From the NCBI GenBank assembly GCA_021851875.1, contig JAJZQI010000003.1, positions 124,001-188,000 on the forward strand: a stretch of DNA of 64,000 bases, given 5' to 3'. Of this stretch, positions 1-10,015 are shown piece by piece. Every line of letters starts with the position of its first letter. Within the stretch, counting starts at the first letter, position 1. The notes under the pieces were generated by a model that ran no database searches, was not told the DNA's origin, and was given only the letters and a program-made list of their open reading frames with translations. The translations under genes and the position numbers were made by a program. Source of the stretch: Pseudomonadota bacterium. Its GTDB lineage: Bacteria > Pseudomonadota > Gammaproteobacteria > Burkholderiales > JAJZQI01.

Positions 1-291
1 CGCCACGTGCAGCACTGCGCGGTCTTCGGTGGTGTTGATATGCTCGCCGTTGAACATGCGAGCGCGCCACTCTTCCAGCTTCTGATCGCGGGCCAGGTTC
101 ATCAACAGGCCGATGGTTTCGTCACAGATGCGGTTTTTCGAGAAGTCGAACAGGATGTCGTTGATCTCGAAGGAGTAGCGGCTGAAGCGCTGGGGGTCCT
201 GGGTGAACCAGTCGCGCATGTGTTTGCTGGCGATGGTTTGCTGGTGTTTTTGCAGGGCTTTCCAGGAGTAGAGCTGAGTAGGGCTGCTCAT
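1..291 (-). CDS. pgi: Glucose-6-phosphate isomerase, N-terminal part (partial)
   Basis: Only the first 97 codons are inside the window; the gene runs off the left edge. Pgi interconverts glucose 6-phosphate and fructose 6-phosphate in the cytoplasm. The visible part begins MSSPTQLYSWKALQKHQ and contains the family hallmark FNGEHINTTEDRAVLHVA, found near residue 80-95 of bacterial Pgi. The ATG is preceded by GAGGA six bases upstream. It lies 65 bp downstream of glgB on the same strand, so glgB and pgi are probably co-transcribed, linking glycogen branching to hexose-phosphate supply. An 8-bp hairpin (315-322 with 338-345) lies in the gap but has no U-tract. Confidence 0.93.
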   Translation of the reverse strand, partial: MSSPTQLYSWKALQKHQQTIASKHMRDWFTQDPQRFSRYSFEINDILFDFSKNRICDETIGLLMNLARDQKLEEWRARMFNGEHINTTEDRAVLHVA

Positions 292-356
292 ATGCGTCCT
301 CATCGTGTTGTGGCTGCCGGGCGAGTCAGTCTTGCGTGCCCGGCAAGCTGTTCTAA

Positions 357-2537
357 TTATTTTTGCAACTGCAAAATAATGCCGCTCAGGGGGGGCAGTG
401 TCAGTTCCAGCCTATGCGGGAATCCCATCCAGCTGGTGTTTGCCGTGGTCAGCGGGAGATTGCCCGTGTTGCTGCCGCCATAGTAGGCGGCATTACTGTT
501 AAAGGCCTCATTATACACGCCGCTGCAAGGTACCCCGATACGGTAGCCCGAGCGGGGTACCGGCGTGAAGTTGAGGCAGATTACTGCAAAGGAGCCATCC
601 CGCGCCTGGCGCATATAGGACAGGATGGATTGATCGGCATCATGGCAATCGATCCAGCTGAAACCCTGGCTGTCGAAATCCAGGTCATGCAGCGCCGGCA
701 GGTCGCGGTACAGGCGGTTCAGGTCTTTTGCCGCAGACTGTATGCCGCGGTGCCAGTCGATATCGGTCAAATGCCATTCGAGCGCCGCGTTCACATTCCA
801 CTCGCGTCCCTGGCCAAATTCGTTGCCCATGAAGTTGAGTTTCTTGCCGGGGTAGGTCATCTGGTAGGTGAGCAGCAAGCGCAGGTTGGCAAATTTCTGC
901 CAGGCATCGCCGGGCATTTTGTCCAGCAGGGAGCGTTTGCCGTGCACCACCTCGTCATGCGAGAAAGGCAGGACGAAGTTTTCCGTGTAGGAATACAGCT
1001 GGCCGAAAGTCAGGTTGTTGTGGTTATAGCGGCGGTAGACCGGATCAAGCGCCATATAGTGCAGCGTGTCGTTCATCCAGCCCATGTTCCACTTCATGGA
1101 AAAACCCAGTCCGCCAAGATAGGTCGGGCGCGATACCATGGGCCAGGCGGTGGATTCTTCCGCCAGGGTCAATGCGCCGGGAAAGCATTCATGGACCATG
1201 ACGTTGAGCTCGCGCAGAAAATCGATCGCTTCCAGGTTCTCCCGTCCGCCGTATTTGTTCGGCAGCCATTCGCCTTCCTTGCGCGAATAATCGAGATAAA
1301 GCATGGAGGCGACCGCATCGACCCGCAAGCCGTCGATGTGGAAGGAGTCGAGCCAGTAATGGGCGCTCGATATCAGAAAACTTTTGATCTCGTTGCGGCC
1401 GAAATTGAAAATGTGGGTGCCCCAGTCCTGGTGCATGCCCAAGCGCGGGTCTTCGTGTTCATACAGCGCGGTGCCGTCGAAATAGGCCAGGGCGAAACCG
1501 TCGCGCGGGAAATGCGCCGGCACCCAGTCGAGAATCACGCCGATGCCGGCCTGATGGCAGGCATCGACAAAGGCGCGAAACCCGTCCGGGCTGCCGTAAC
1601 GGCTGGTCGGCGCAAAATAGCCGGTCGACTGGTAGCCCCACGATTCGTCCAGCGGATGTTCCGTTACGGGCAGCAGTTCGATGTGCGTGTAGCCCAGCGA
1701 GGCGACATAGGGAATGAGTTCCGCAGTCAGCTCCGGCCAGTTGTAAAAGCGGCCATCGGCGTGTTTGCGCCAGCTGCCCGCGTGCACTTCGTAGATGTTC
1801 ATGGGGCGATGCAGCCAGTCGTGATTGCGCCGCTGCTCCATCCAGCTGTGGTCCTGCCAGCCATGCGCCGCTTCGGCAACAACACGGGAGGCCGTGCCGG
1901 GCCGCATTTCCCAGCCGCGCGCATAGGGGTCGCCCTTGAGCAGTATCTGCCCGGAATGCCGATTGCGGATCTCGAATTTGTACAGTGAACCGGTTGCCAG
2001 GCGGGGAATGAACAGTTCCCACACGCCGCTGGCAGCGAGCGAGCGCATGGGGTGGGTGCGGCCGTCCCAGTGATTGAAATCGCCCACTACGCTGACGCGC
2101 TCCGCATTGGGCGCCCACACGGCAAAGCACACGCCGGTTATGCCGTTGATGACGCCGGGGCGCGCGCCGAGCAGCGTGTAGGCCTGCTGCGATTTGCCTT
2201 CATTGAACAGATACAGATCGAATTCGGCGATCCGCAGCGGCTGGCAATAGGGGTCTTCCTGTTCATAACGGCGGTGTGCTTCATGGAACTGCAGCACATA
2301 CCTGTTGTCAGGCTCCTCGGAACCCTGCCAGATGAAGAGCCCCGCAGCATGCACGCGGGTCAGTTCCTGCCGGGTTTCGCCCAGCCGTACAAAAACGGCC
2401 TGGCTGTGCGGGGCGAAAACGCGAATCTGCCAGTGCGTCCCGGTATGATGGAGGCCAAGCAGGCTATGCGGATCATGCAGGCGTCCGTGCAGCAGAGCAT
2501 TGAACGAGGCTTGCAGGTTGGTTGGCAGCAGTTTCAT
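357..2537 (-). CDS. glgB: 1,4-alpha-glucan branching enzyme GlgB
   Basis: The 726-residue protein makes alpha-1,6 branches in glycogen by cutting and transferring alpha-1,4 glucan segments. It has the usual N1/CBM48 modules followed by a GH13 barrel. Motifs seen are [13 protein letters not shown] with the catalytic Asp at about residue 407, TLAEESTAW with the acid Glu at about 460, and [13 protein letters not shown] with the third Asp; these match Asp405 and Glu458 of the E. coli enzyme closely. The start chosen is the ATG giving [12 protein letters not shown]; an in-frame TTG 48 bases upstream is possible but gives a non-family extension. No strong Shine-Dalgarno precedes the ATG. It is divergent from glgC and upstream of pgi. 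Confidence 0.95.
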   Translation of the reverse strand: MKLLPTNLQASFNALLHGRLHDPHSLLGLHHTGTHWQIRVFAPHSQAVFVRLGETRQELTRVHAAGLFIWQGSEEPDNRYVLQFHEAHRRYEQEDPYCQPLRIAEFDLYLFNEGKSQQAYTLLGARPGVINGITGVCFAVWAPNAERVSVVGDFNHWDGRTHPMRSLAASGVWELFIPRLATGSLYKFEIRNRHSGQILLKGDPYARGWEMRPGTASRVVAEAAHGWQDHSWMEQRRNHDWLHRPMNIYEVHAGSWRKHADGRFYNWPELTAELIPYVASLGYTHIELLPVTEHPLDESWGYQSTGYFAPTSRYGSPDGFRAFVDACHQAGIGVILDWVPAHFPRDGFALAYFDGTALYEHEDPRLGMHQDWGTHIFNFGRNEIKSFLISSAHYWLDSFHIDGLRVDAVASMLYLDYSRKEGEWLPNKYGGRENLEAIDFLRELNVMVHECFPGALTLAEESTAWPMVSRPTYLGGLGFSMKWNMGWMNDTLHYMALDPVYRRYNHNNLTFGQLYSYTENFVLPFSHDEVVHGKRSLLDKMPGDAWQKFANLRLLLTYQMTYPGKKLNFMGNEFGQGREWNVNAALEWHLTDIDWHRGIQSAAKDLNRLYRDLPALHDLDFDSQGFSWIDCHDADQSILSYMRQARDGSFAVICLNFTPVPRSGYRIGVPCSGVYNEAFNSNAAYYGGSNTGNLPLTTANTSWMGFPHRLELTLPPLSGIILQLQK

Positions 2538-2673
2538 AGATGATGTGTTTAACTTTGTTCCCAGGATAACGGAAATTTCTGACAATTAGATGATGTGGCC
2601 ATTTCCGTCATCACATTTTATTATTCGGGTGCTATATTCATATTAACAGGCTCTGGGGACAGAGCAAGTGTAA

Positions 2674-2986
2674 GAGCCTGTTTCAGTCGGTTTCATGCCT
2701 TGCGCCTGCATTCTATAGGGTGGAGTACAAGGCGCGGGGCGCCCAGTGATTGGGTAAGCGCTTGGCCATTCCAAACAAGCGTACCGTAACGCGGTAATCC
2801 GTCCTATAGAATGCAGGCCCCGAGTCATACCATTTTGGGGGTTGGCTCAGGCAAGCGCGTCTGCGGCGTTGTCCGGCTAGTGAATGGAACCACCATTCAC
2901 TAGCCGCACGTCTTGCATCACCAAGATGGTTTGTTGGTGGGCTTGCCTGAGCCAACGCAAGGTATGAAACCGACTGAAACAGGCTC
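2674..2986. mobile_element. MITE-like non-coding inverted-repeat element in the glgB-glgC divergent region
   Basis: A 313-bp stretch is bounded by 31-bp terminal inverted repeats (2674-2704 and 2956-2986) that match at 30 of 31 positions, beginning GAGCCTGTTTCAGTCGG. TAA flanks both ends (2671-2673 and 2987-2989), consistent with a 3-bp target duplication. Three more perfect inverted repeats are nested inside: 2704-2719 with 2803-2818 (16 bp), 2841-2856 with 2941-2956 (16 bp) and 2874-2887 with 2893-2906 (14-bp stem, 5-base loop). A further terminal-repeat fragment AACAGGCTCT lies at 2645-2654. No plausible protein is encoded. The element occupies most of the 495-bp gap between glgB and glgC, so native divergent promoters must lie at its edges or within it. 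Family assignment is not possible without a search. Confidence 0.75.
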
Positions 2987-3032
2987 TAAATCTGTGCTGC
3001 CACAATAAATACAACGAAGTCAGAGGAATTTT

Positions 3033-4316
3033 ATGGTTGCCTCCAACAAGGACTATCCACGTTTTGTCAGTGTGTTGACCAAAAATACTGTTGCACTCAT
3101 TCTTGCCGGTGGCCGCGGCAGCCGGCTGAAACAATTGACCGACTGGCGGGCCAAGCCGAGCGTGCCGTTCGGCGGCAAGTTCCGCATCATCGATTTTCCT
3201 CTTTCCAATTGCCTGAATTCCGGTATTCGTCGTATTGGCGTGCTGACCCAATACAAGGCGCACAGCCTGATCAAGCACATTCAGCGGGGCTGGGGTTTTT
3301 TGCGCGGCGAGTTCAACGAGTTTGTCGATCTGCTGCCGGCCCAGCAGCGTATTGAGGTGGATTGGTATAAAGGCACGGCGGATGCCGTTTTCCAGAACAT
3401 GGACATTCTGCGTGATTACGGTCCGGAATACGTGCTGATTCTGGCCGGTGACCATATTTATAAAATGGATTACGGCGAAATGCTGGCGCGTCACGCCGCG
3501 AGCGGTGCGGATTTGACCATCGCCTGCATGGAGGTGCCGCTGGAGGATGCCAAAGCCTTTGGCGTGATGAGCGTGGACGATGTCGGCCGGGTGCGCGATT
3601 TTGTCGAGAAACCGGACAATCCCACGTCCATGCCGGGGAATCCGGAGGTGGCGCTGGCCAGCATGGGCATTTATGTTTTCAATGCGTCCTTCCTCTATGA
3701 GCAGCTTATCCGTGATGCCGATGAACGTCATTCCGAGCACGATTTCGGTAAGGACCTGATTCCCTATATTGTTTCGCGCTATCGGGTGTTTTCCCACAAT
3801 TTCGCCGACAGCTGTATTGGCTCCCCCAAAGGCCACCCGTACTGGCGCGATGTTGGTACGGTTGATGCTTATTGGGAAGCCAATATGGAAATGATCAAGG
3901 TTCAGCCCGATCTCAATCTGTACGACACGGATTGGCCGATCTGGACTTACCAGGAGCAGCTGCCGCCGGCCAAGTTCGTATTTGACGACGACGACCGTCG
4001 CGGCATGGCGGTCGACTCCATGGTTTCGGGGGGGTGCATCATCAGCGGGGCCAAGGTCACCCGGTCGCTGTTGTTTTCCAATGTGCGCGTGAACAGTTAC
4101 ACCGAAGTGACCGATTCGGTGATTCTGCCGAACGTGAACATCGGCAGGAACGTATACCTGAGTCGTGTGGTTGTCGACAAGGGTTGCAACATTCCCGAGG
4201 GCCTGGTGGTGGGGGTTGATCCCGCTGCAGATGCAAAACGGTTCCATGTGACGTCCAAGGGTATCACACTGATCACGCCTGACATGCTCGGCCAGCCCGT
4301 GCACCAGGTTCGCTAA
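3033..4316 (+). CDS. glgC: Glucose-1-phosphate adenylyltransferase (ADP-glucose pyrophosphorylase)
   Basis: This 427-residue enzyme makes ADP-glucose from ATP and glucose 1-phosphate, the committed step of bacterial glycogen synthesis. The nucleotidyltransferase loop [22 protein letters not shown] lies at about residues 20-41 and [13 protein letters not shown] at about 145; the C-terminal half is a left-handed beta-helix with regulatory sites. Length is normal for the family. The ATG is preceded by AGAGGA with seven-base spacing. It is followed by a weak hairpin (CGCCC at 4322-4326 with GGGCG at 4332-4336, then TTTT), possibly an attenuator, and then two GH57 genes in the same direction. No glgA is in the window. 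Confidence 0.96.
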   Translation: MVASNKDYPRFVSVLTKNTVALILAGGRGSRLKQLTDWRAKPSVPFGGKFRIIDFPLSNCLNSGIRRIGVLTQYKAHSLIKHIQRGWGFLRGEFNEFVDLLPAQQRIEVDWYKGTADAVFQNMDILRDYGPEYVLILAGDHIYKMDYGEMLARHAASGADLTIACMEVPLEDAKAFGVMSVDDVGRVRDFVEKPDNPTSMPGNPEVALASMGIYVFNASFLYEQLIRDADERHSEHDFGKDLIPYIVSRYRVFSHNFADSCIGSPKGHPYWRDVGTVDAYWEANMEMIKVQPDLNLYDTDWPIWTYQEQLPPAKFVFDDDDRRGMAVDSMVSGGCIISGAKVTRSLLFSNVRVNSYTEVTDSVILPNVNIGRNVYLSRVVVDKGCNIPEGLVVGVDPAADAKRFHVTSKGITLITPDMLGQPVHQVR

Positions 4317-4357
4317 CGCTGCGCCCTTTTGGGGCGTTTTCCGGGGAAGTGAAGGGC

Positions 4358-6085
4358 ATGGATCATCCGCGCCAGGTCAATCTCGTCATGTGCTGGCATA
4401 TGCACCAGCCGGATTACCGCAACCATCTTACCGGCGATTTCGTGCTGCCTTGGACCTATCTGCACGCCATCAAGGACTACACCGACATGGTGTGGCATCT
4501 GGAGCAGCACAAGGAGGCGCGGGCGGTATTCAATTTTGTGCCGGTGCTGCTGGATCAGATCGAGGCCTATGCCGAGGGCTTTGCCGAAGGCAAAGTGCCC
4601 GATCCGCTCTTGCGCCTGCTGATCAAACACGACTTTGATCAATCGACCCTGGCCGAACGGCAGCTCATTCTCGACAGCTGCTTCCGTTGCAACCACAGCA
4701 CCATGATTCATCCCTTCCTGCCCTACAGCCGGCTGCACGATCTGTATATGACACTGGAGCAGCAGGGGCATGGCCGGCTGATGTACCTGTCCGATCAGTA
4801 TTATGCCGATCTGCTGGTGTGGTACCACCTGGTCTGGACGGGGGAAACCATCCGGCGGGAAAACCCGCTGGTCATCGAGCTGATGAGCAAGGGCGAGAAT
4901 TTTTCCGTACAGGATCGGTCCGCCCTGTTCGATCTGATCGGACAAGTGCTGTCCAGCATCATTCCGCGTTACAAGAAGCTGGCGCAACAAGGCCGTATCG
5001 AATTGTCCTCGACGCCGTATCATCATCCCCTGTCGCCTTTGCTGGTGGATTTCAACTCGGCCAGGGAAGCCGTGCCCGATATGCCTTTGCCCGATGCGCA
5101 CGTTTATCCCGGCGGGCGTAATCGGGTCACGCGACATATCATCACCGCCTTGCAGGCCCACGCCCAGCGTTTCGGCGACTTGCCCAACGGCATGTGGCCG
5201 GCCGAGGGGGGGGTGTCCGATGCGGTGATCGATCTCATGGCCAGCCAGAACCTCAGCTGGGCGGCAACCGGTGAAACAGTGCTGGCCAACAGCATTCGCA
5301 AGGCGTCGTCTGACGGGGCCCTGCCCGACCGGATGCGTTATCTGTACCGGCCATACCGGGTCGGGAGCAAAAACGGCAGCATGTCCGTCTTTTTTCGCGA
5401 TGACCGGCTGTCCGATTTCATCGGCTTCGAGTATGCCAAATGGCACGGACGGGATGCGGTCAATCATTTCATCGGCGAACTGAAAAATATTCTGCACCAC
5501 ACGCCGAAAGATGAAATGCCCATTGTCAGCATCATCATGGATGGCGAAAACGCCTGGGAATATTATCCGTACAACGGTTTTTATTTCCTTTCCGGCCTGT
5601 ACGAGGCCATGGCGGCCGATCCGGAGATACATCTGCTGACTTTCAGCGAATATCTCAGCCAGTGCGGCACAAAGAAAGGCCAGAAATGCGCCTATGCCGG
5701 CGAATTGCCCAGTTTGGTGGCGGGCAGCTGGGTCTATGGCACATTTTCCACCTGGATCGGCGAGCGCGACAAGAATCGGGCCTGGGACATGCTCTGCGCC
5801 GCGAAACAGAGTTTCGATCTGGTGATTGCCAGCCGACGGCTGAATGAAACCGAAATTGCCGCTGCCGAAGCCCAGTTGTCGGTGTGCGAAAGCTCCGATT
5901 GGTTCTGGTGGTTCGGCGAATACAATCCCAGTCTGTCGGTAAAGAGCTTTGACCAGTTATTCAGGCAGAATCTGTCCAATCTGTATCGTCTGCTCAAGCT
6001 GCCGGTGCCCGAGCAGTTGCAGGAGTCGATCAGCCATGGCGGCGGATTTGCCGAGGCGGGGGGCGTCATGAGGCGTGGCTCATGA
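4358..6085 (+). CDS. GH57 family glycoside hydrolase (COG1449-type alpha-amylase-like)
   Basis: This 575-residue cytoplasmic enzyme belongs to glycoside hydrolase family 57, whose members cleave or transfer alpha-glucans. The first conserved region reads CWHMHQPDYRN near residue 15. The likely nucleophile is Glu283 in GMWPAEGGVSD and the acid/base Asp395 in IMDGENAWEYYPYNG. The ATG at 4358 is preferred over a GTG three codons earlier because GGGGAA sits nine bases before it. It follows glgC by 41 bp and precedes a second GH57 gene by 66 bp, so glgC and both GH57 genes are probably one operon. Exact substrate specificity (alpha-amylase, debranching or transferase) cannot be read from the sequence. 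Confidence 0.87.
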   Translation: MDHPRQVNLVMCWHMHQPDYRNHLTGDFVLPWTYLHAIKDYTDMVWHLEQHKEARAVFNFVPVLLDQIEAYAEGFAEGKVPDPLLRLLIKHDFDQSTLAERQLILDSCFRCNHSTMIHPFLPYSRLHDLYMTLEQQGHGRLMYLSDQYYADLLVWYHLVWTGETIRRENPLVIELMSKGENFSVQDRSALFDLIGQVLSSIIPRYKKLAQQGRIELSSTPYHHPLSPLLVDFNSAREAVPDMPLPDAHVYPGGRNRVTRHIITALQAHAQRFGDLPNGMWPAEGGVSDAVIDLMASQNLSWAATGETVLANSIRKASSDGALPDRMRYLYRPYRVGSKNGSMSVFFRDDRLSDFIGFEYAKWHGRDAVNHFIGELKNILHHTPKDEMPIVSIIMDGENAWEYYPYNGFYFLSGLYEAMAADPEIHLLTFSEYLSQCGTKKGQKCAYAGELPSLVAGSWVYGTFSTWIGERDKNRAWDMLCAAKQSFDLVIASRRLNETEIAAAEAQLSVCESSDWFWWFGEYNPSLSVKSFDQLFRQNLSNLYRLLKLPVPEQLQESISHGGGFAEAGGVMRRGS

Positions 6086-6151
6086 CGGCGTGACAGCGGA
6101 TGACGGCAGAACGCCTGCTGTGTGGTAAGCAAACAAGGAGACAAGGGCATA

Positions 6152-8176
6152 ATGAAAAGCAACACGATTTGTCTGTTACTGGGGGTGCACGCGCATCAGC
6201 CCGTCGGCAACTTTACCGAAGTGCTGGAAGACGCCCACCAGCGTTGCTACCGTCCTTTTCTCCACACTGTTCACCGATACCCCGATTTCCGTTTTGCCAT
6301 TCATTTCAGCGGCTGGCTGCTGGATCATCTGCAGCGGGTCTATCCGGAAGATATGAAGCTGCTGCGCGAAATGGTCGCGCGGGGACAGGCCGAGTTGTTC
6401 GGCGGCGGTGATACCGAGCCGGTGCTGGCGGTCATTCCCGAGCGCGACAGGCTGGGGCAGCTGCAAGCGCTGTCACATCGCCTGGAACGCGTGCTGGGGG
6501 AACGCCCCAGCGGCGCCTGGCTGACCGAACGGGTGTGGGAGGCGACGGTGGTGCCGTCGCTGCACGATGCTTCGATCCAGTACGTGACCGTCGATGATTA
6601 TCACTTTCTGTGTGCCGGTAAGGACGTGGACGATCTGAACGGCTATTTCTCCACCGAGGAGAATGGCAAACGGCTGGATCTGTTTCCGATTTCCGAAGAG
6701 CTGCGCTACCGTTTGCCATTCTCGCCGGCCGGTGAGGTGGTGACCTACCTCGAGCATCTGGCAGACCAGGGGGCGTGCGATGCAGCAGCCATTTATTTTG
6801 ACGACATCGAAAAGTTCGGTATCTGGCCGGAAACCTACGAATGGGTCTATGAGAAAGGCTGGTTGACCCAGTTCATCGAGGGGGTGCTCGCGTCGCCCAA
6901 GATTCGCACTTCGCGCTACAGTGATTACCATGCCAGCACGCGCAGCCGGGGAGTCGTCTACTTGCCGACGACCTCCTACATTGAAATGAACGAGTGGACC
7001 TTGCCGGCGCCGCATGCCCACCATTTCGCCGACATGGTGGCGCAAAGCAAGGCAAACAATCGTTTTAGCGAGGACAAACCGTTCATTCGCGGCGGCATCT
7101 GGAAAAATTTCTTCATGCGCTATGCCGAATCGAACTGGATGCACAAGCGCATGCTGCAGTTGTCGACCCGCCTGGCGCAGTTACCGGCCAGGAAACGGAC
7201 GGCCGAGCATTATGAGCTGCTCTACGAGGCACAGGCCAATGACGCTTATTGGCATGGCCTGTTTGGCGGTCTCTACCTGCCGCATTTGCGGCGGGCCGTA
7301 TACAGCGGCATCGTCAGGCTGGAGGCCGCGCTGGACAAAATCGACGAACGTCCGGCCAGTACGATTCAAGACCTCGACATGGATGGCAAGTCGGAAGTGT
7401 TTTTGCGTAATTCGAAGCTGCAGGCGGTTATCAGGCTGGATGGCCTGGGCAGCGTGTGTGAGCTGGATGCCTATCTGCTGGGGCACAATTTTGGCGGTAC
7501 GCTGCGGCGCCGGGATGAGCACTACTACCGCAAAATCCACCTGCAGGAAACGCTACAGCATAGCAGCAGCGGTATCGCGTCGGCGCATGACCGCGTCAGC
7601 TTTAAACACGAAATTTTGCCGCAGGACATGCAGGTGGATGTCTATCCGCGAGCTAGCTGGATCGATTCACTGCTGCTGGCGGACGAGCAGGAGGTGGTCA
7701 TTTGCAACTATGTGCATGAGGCGACCGAGTCGAGCAAGGCATCACTGCTGCTCAATGGCGGAGCCAAGGGCGTCAAGGTCGCCAAACGCTACCGCGTCGC
7801 GGCCCAGCGATTAACCGTCGATTATCGCATCAAGGGGGCGGTGCCCGGCAGTTTCCGCGCCACCCTGAATCTTGCCATGCCCAGCTGCGATGGGCCGGCT
7901 GGCCGCTTTGTCATGGATGGCGCCGTGCTGGGCGGTTTCGGCCAGCCGCTGACGCTGGACGGCATGACGCAGCTTGAATTGCTCGACGACGTGCTGGGCG
8001 GGCGCGTGTTTATTCGCGTCAGTCATCCGGTCGTATGGCGCAGCTACCCCTACTTCACCGTGTCACAGTCGGAGGCCGGTTTTGAAAAGATCATGCAAGC
8101 CGTGTGCATCGAGTTGATCTGGAAAGATACCCGCAGCGTAATGGAAATCGACCTGGAGTATGAGTCGTTAAGTTGA
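6152..8176 (+). CDS. GH57 4-alpha-glucanotransferase / alpha-amylase-like enzyme
   Basis: This 674-residue protein resembles the Thermococcus litoralis type 4-alpha-glucanotransferase of GH57, with a catalytic barrel followed by C-terminal beta-sandwich domains (DUF1925/DUF1926 type). Region 1 is LGVHAHQPVGNF near residue 9. The expected nucleophile is Glu126 in GAWLTERVWEATV, and the acid/base lies in FDDIEKFGIWP (Asp217 or Asp218), close to Glu123 and Asp214 of the archaeal enzyme. The start is the ATG preceded by AAGGAG; an in-frame upstream GTG would lack this spacing. As the third gene of the glgC run it probably remodels maltodextrins released from glycogen. Confidence 0.85.
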   Translation: MKSNTICLLLGVHAHQPVGNFTEVLEDAHQRCYRPFLHTVHRYPDFRFAIHFSGWLLDHLQRVYPEDMKLLREMVARGQAELFGGGDTEPVLAVIPERDRLGQLQALSHRLERVLGERPSGAWLTERVWEATVVPSLHDASIQYVTVDDYHFLCAGKDVDDLNGYFSTEENGKRLDLFPISEELRYRLPFSPAGEVVTYLEHLADQGACDAAAIYFDDIEKFGIWPETYEWVYEKGWLTQFIEGVLASPKIRTSRYSDYHASTRSRGVVYLPTTSYIEMNEWTLPAPHAHHFADMVAQSKANNRFSEDKPFIRGGIWKNFFMRYAESNWMHKRMLQLSTRLAQLPARKRTAEHYELLYEAQANDAYWHGLFGGLYLPHLRRAVYSGIVRLEAALDKIDERPASTIQDLDMDGKSEVFLRNSKLQAVIRLDGLGSVCELDAYLLGHNFGGTLRRRDEHYYRKIHLQETLQHSSSGIASAHDRVSFKHEILPQDMQVDVYPRASWIDSLLLADEQEVVICNYVHEATESSKASLLLNGGAKGVKVAKRYRVAAQRLTVDYRIKGAVPGSFRATLNLAMPSCDGPAGRFVMDGAVLGGFGQPLTLDGMTQLELLDDVLGGRVFIRVSHPVVWRSYPYFTVSQSEAGFEKIMQAVCIELIWKDTRSVMEIDLEYESLS

Positions 8177-8179
8177 TCC

Positions 8180-8207
8180 TGGCCAGGTCCAGGGATGCGC
8201 CTGGCCA
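8180..8207. other. Inverted repeat between convergent genes
   Basis: TGGCCAGG at 8180-8187 pairs with CCTGGCCA at 8200-8207 across a 12-base loop. It sits in the 40-bp gap between the convergent GH57 and AsmA-like genes, so it may help end transcription, but there is no U-tract and the call is weak. Confidence 0.3.
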
Positions 8208-8216
8208 AGCCAGCCC

Positions 8217-9779
8217 TCATTTCCTTATATTGGGGGCTTCAATTGTGCCGTCAACAGTCAAGACGGTATTGAAGCGGTTATCCGGCCGGGCAATATGGGC
8301 GACGATCTTGCCGTTCAGCTGGTTGCCTTGCAGTACGCTCAAGTCGCCGTTCGCCTCGATCAAGCCGCTGATCATTTTCATGCCGCTCAGGCGCGTGAGG
8401 GAGGGCGAGCTCTGGATCGAGCCGGTGAAATCCGAGAAGCGCGTTTCTCCGCCGCTGAAAAGCTTGTGGTCTTCCTGGATGGCGCGTGCCAGATCGATGT
8501 TGGAGAGCGTGCCGTTTTCTAAATGGAAGTTGCCCTGCCAGGCGATGTGCTGCCACAGCTGATCGGGAGATGGGGCGCTGGCGTCGTAATTCAGGTGCGC
8601 CGACAGGCTGCCGCGGAAAGCGGTTTGCGGCAGCAGGCTGGGTGTTGCGGTGGCGGGGTCGATGCCCTTCAGGTCGAGATCGCCACGCAGTCTCCAGGGC
8701 GCTTGCCAGGAAAGCTCGCTGCTGCCGCTAAAGTAGCCGCCGTACATGGAGCCGCTTACTTCGGTCAGGCGCAGCTGGTCAGCGGTGATTTCGCCCTTGG
8801 CCGAGAAAGTGTCGAGTTTGACTATTCCGGCAAAGGGCGGGGTCCAGTTGTTGCCGTCGAGTGTGATGCTCCAGCTGTGCCCCGTGTTGGCGAGGTTGGC
8901 GTTAAGCGTGTGATCGGTGCTGTGCAGCTGCCCGCGTGTGGCGTGGCCGTCGGCGGCAAAATCCAGTTGGCCGGAGATTGATGGCCAGGTGGCTTGACCG
9001 TATTGGATGCTGGTATTGTCAAAACTGATGTTTTTGACTGCCCGTTTGCCGGCATCTTGCCGGGCCAGGTAATTCAGCAGCTGTTGCAGTTGCTGGGTCG
9101 ATACGGTGACCTGGGCGAGATGAACCGTGTTGATCACCTTGCCGTTGTTCATGATGGAGCCCATGCTGGGGTAAAGATCGAACGTGCCGACCTGCATTTC
9201 ATGGTTAAGACCCACCGCCACTTTGTCCAATGCCAGATGGGGGCTTGGCAGAAAGCGCAGACGCACGCCGGTAATGCTGACGGGCTGGCCGAATAGCTCG
9301 GCCAGCTGCTTTTGCAGGGAGGGGGCCATGAAGTCCCATGGAGCGGCCAAGGCCCCGGCCAGCAGCAGCACCAGGGAGCCGAGGCCGCCGAGCATGATGT
9401 AGGGAATAAAACGGCTCAGCCAGTGCGGGCCACTTGAGCGTTTTTCCTGGCGTGAATTGTCGGATATGAAATCGGTCTTGCGGTTGTCGCGGGCAAACTG
9501 ATCGAAATAGGGGCTGTTCCCTGCCGGCGGTGCGGTTTTGGGCGTGTGTTGCTGCGCGGGCGAGTGGCGGGCGGCCGGAGCGGCGGAACCGCCGGGCTGT
9601 TTGGCGGCGACTTGTGCGTCCGGCTTGACAACTTCCGGGTTGGCCTGCAGTTTCGATTCGGCATGGGCCGGGGGGACGGGAATGTCGATTTGTTCGGTGG
9701 GTGTGCTGGACACGCTGTCACGCAAGATGGCATCCAGATCGTGTTCCAGTGAGTCAATCGAGTTTTCCGGCTTATCCAC
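8217..9779 (-). CDS. AsmA-like membrane-anchored protein
   Basis: The product is 520 residues. Residues 1-115 are low-complexity, Pro/Ala/Gln-rich and predicted cytoplasmic, followed by one membrane segment at about 125-148 (IMLGGLGSLVLLLAGALAAP) and a large beta-rich periplasmic part ending in the repeated hydrophobic pattern of AsmA/TamB-type proteins (SMYGGYFSGSSELSW, RLSGMKMISGLIEANGDLS). AsmA-like proteins are involved in phospholipid transport or outer-membrane homeostasis; the exact role here is inferred only from fold-level resemblance. The GTG start has AGAGAGG five bases upstream. The long disordered N-terminus ahead of the membrane anchor is unusual, because AsmA proteins normally begin with the anchor. 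Confidence 0.7.
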   Translation of the reverse strand: MDKPENSIDSLEHDLDAILRDSVSSTPTEQIDIPVPPAHAESKLQANPEVVKPDAQVAAKQPGGSAAPAARHSPAQQHTPKTAPPAGNSPYFDQFARDNRKTDFISDNSRQEKRSSGPHWLSRFIPYIMLGGLGSLVLLLAGALAAPWDFMAPSLQKQLAELFGQPVSITGVRLRFLPSPHLALDKVAVGLNHEMQVGTFDLYPSMGSIMNNGKVINTVHLAQVTVSTQQLQQLLNYLARQDAGKRAVKNISFDNTSIQYGQATWPSISGQLDFAADGHATRGQLHSTDHTLNANLANTGHSWSITLDGNNWTPPFAGIVKLDTFSAKGEITADQLRLTEVSGSMYGGYFSGSSELSWQAPWRLRGDLDLKGIDPATATPSLLPQTAFRGSLSAHLNYDASAPSPDQLWQHIAWQGNFHLENGTLSNIDLARAIQEDHKLFSGGETRFSDFTGSIQSSPSLTRLSGMKMISGLIEANGDLSVLQGNQLNGKIVAHIARPDNRFNTVLTVDGTIEAPNIRK

Positions 9780-9980
9780 GCAGGCCTCTCTTCCAGTCCT
9801 TATTATTCAATCAGATACGTAACCCTGGCGATGTGCGTCTGAATGTGTATATATATCTTGTCATTGTGGCAAAAAATATCGTCTTCGACAAATGATAAGC
9901 GGAAAACGGATTGAAACAGCTTTGCGCGCGGCTGTCACAGGTCAAAACGTCATGGCCGGAAAGCAAAAAGAAAATAAGCA

Positions 9981-10009
9981 TTGACTGTCTTATTAGTTTA
10001 TTAGATAAT
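9981..10009 (+). promoter_or_regulatory. Sigma-70 promoter for the CU-rich sRNA candidate
   Basis: TTGACT (9981-9986) and GATAAT (10004-10009) are separated by exactly 17 bases. No protein gene begins downstream on this strand; instead a strong terminator follows about 100 bases later. Predicted start of transcription is near 10016. Confidence 0.65.
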
Positions 10010-10015
10010 TCAAAT

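Noticed and set aside
2713-2955. Small minus-strand frame inside the inverted-repeat element
   Set aside because: It is a by-product of the nested palindromes, without a start context or domain.
2877-4304. Open frame of 475 codons antisense to glgC
   Set aside because: glgC is unmistakable on the other strand, and the antisense frame begins inside the inverted-repeat element with no domain or ribosome binding site.
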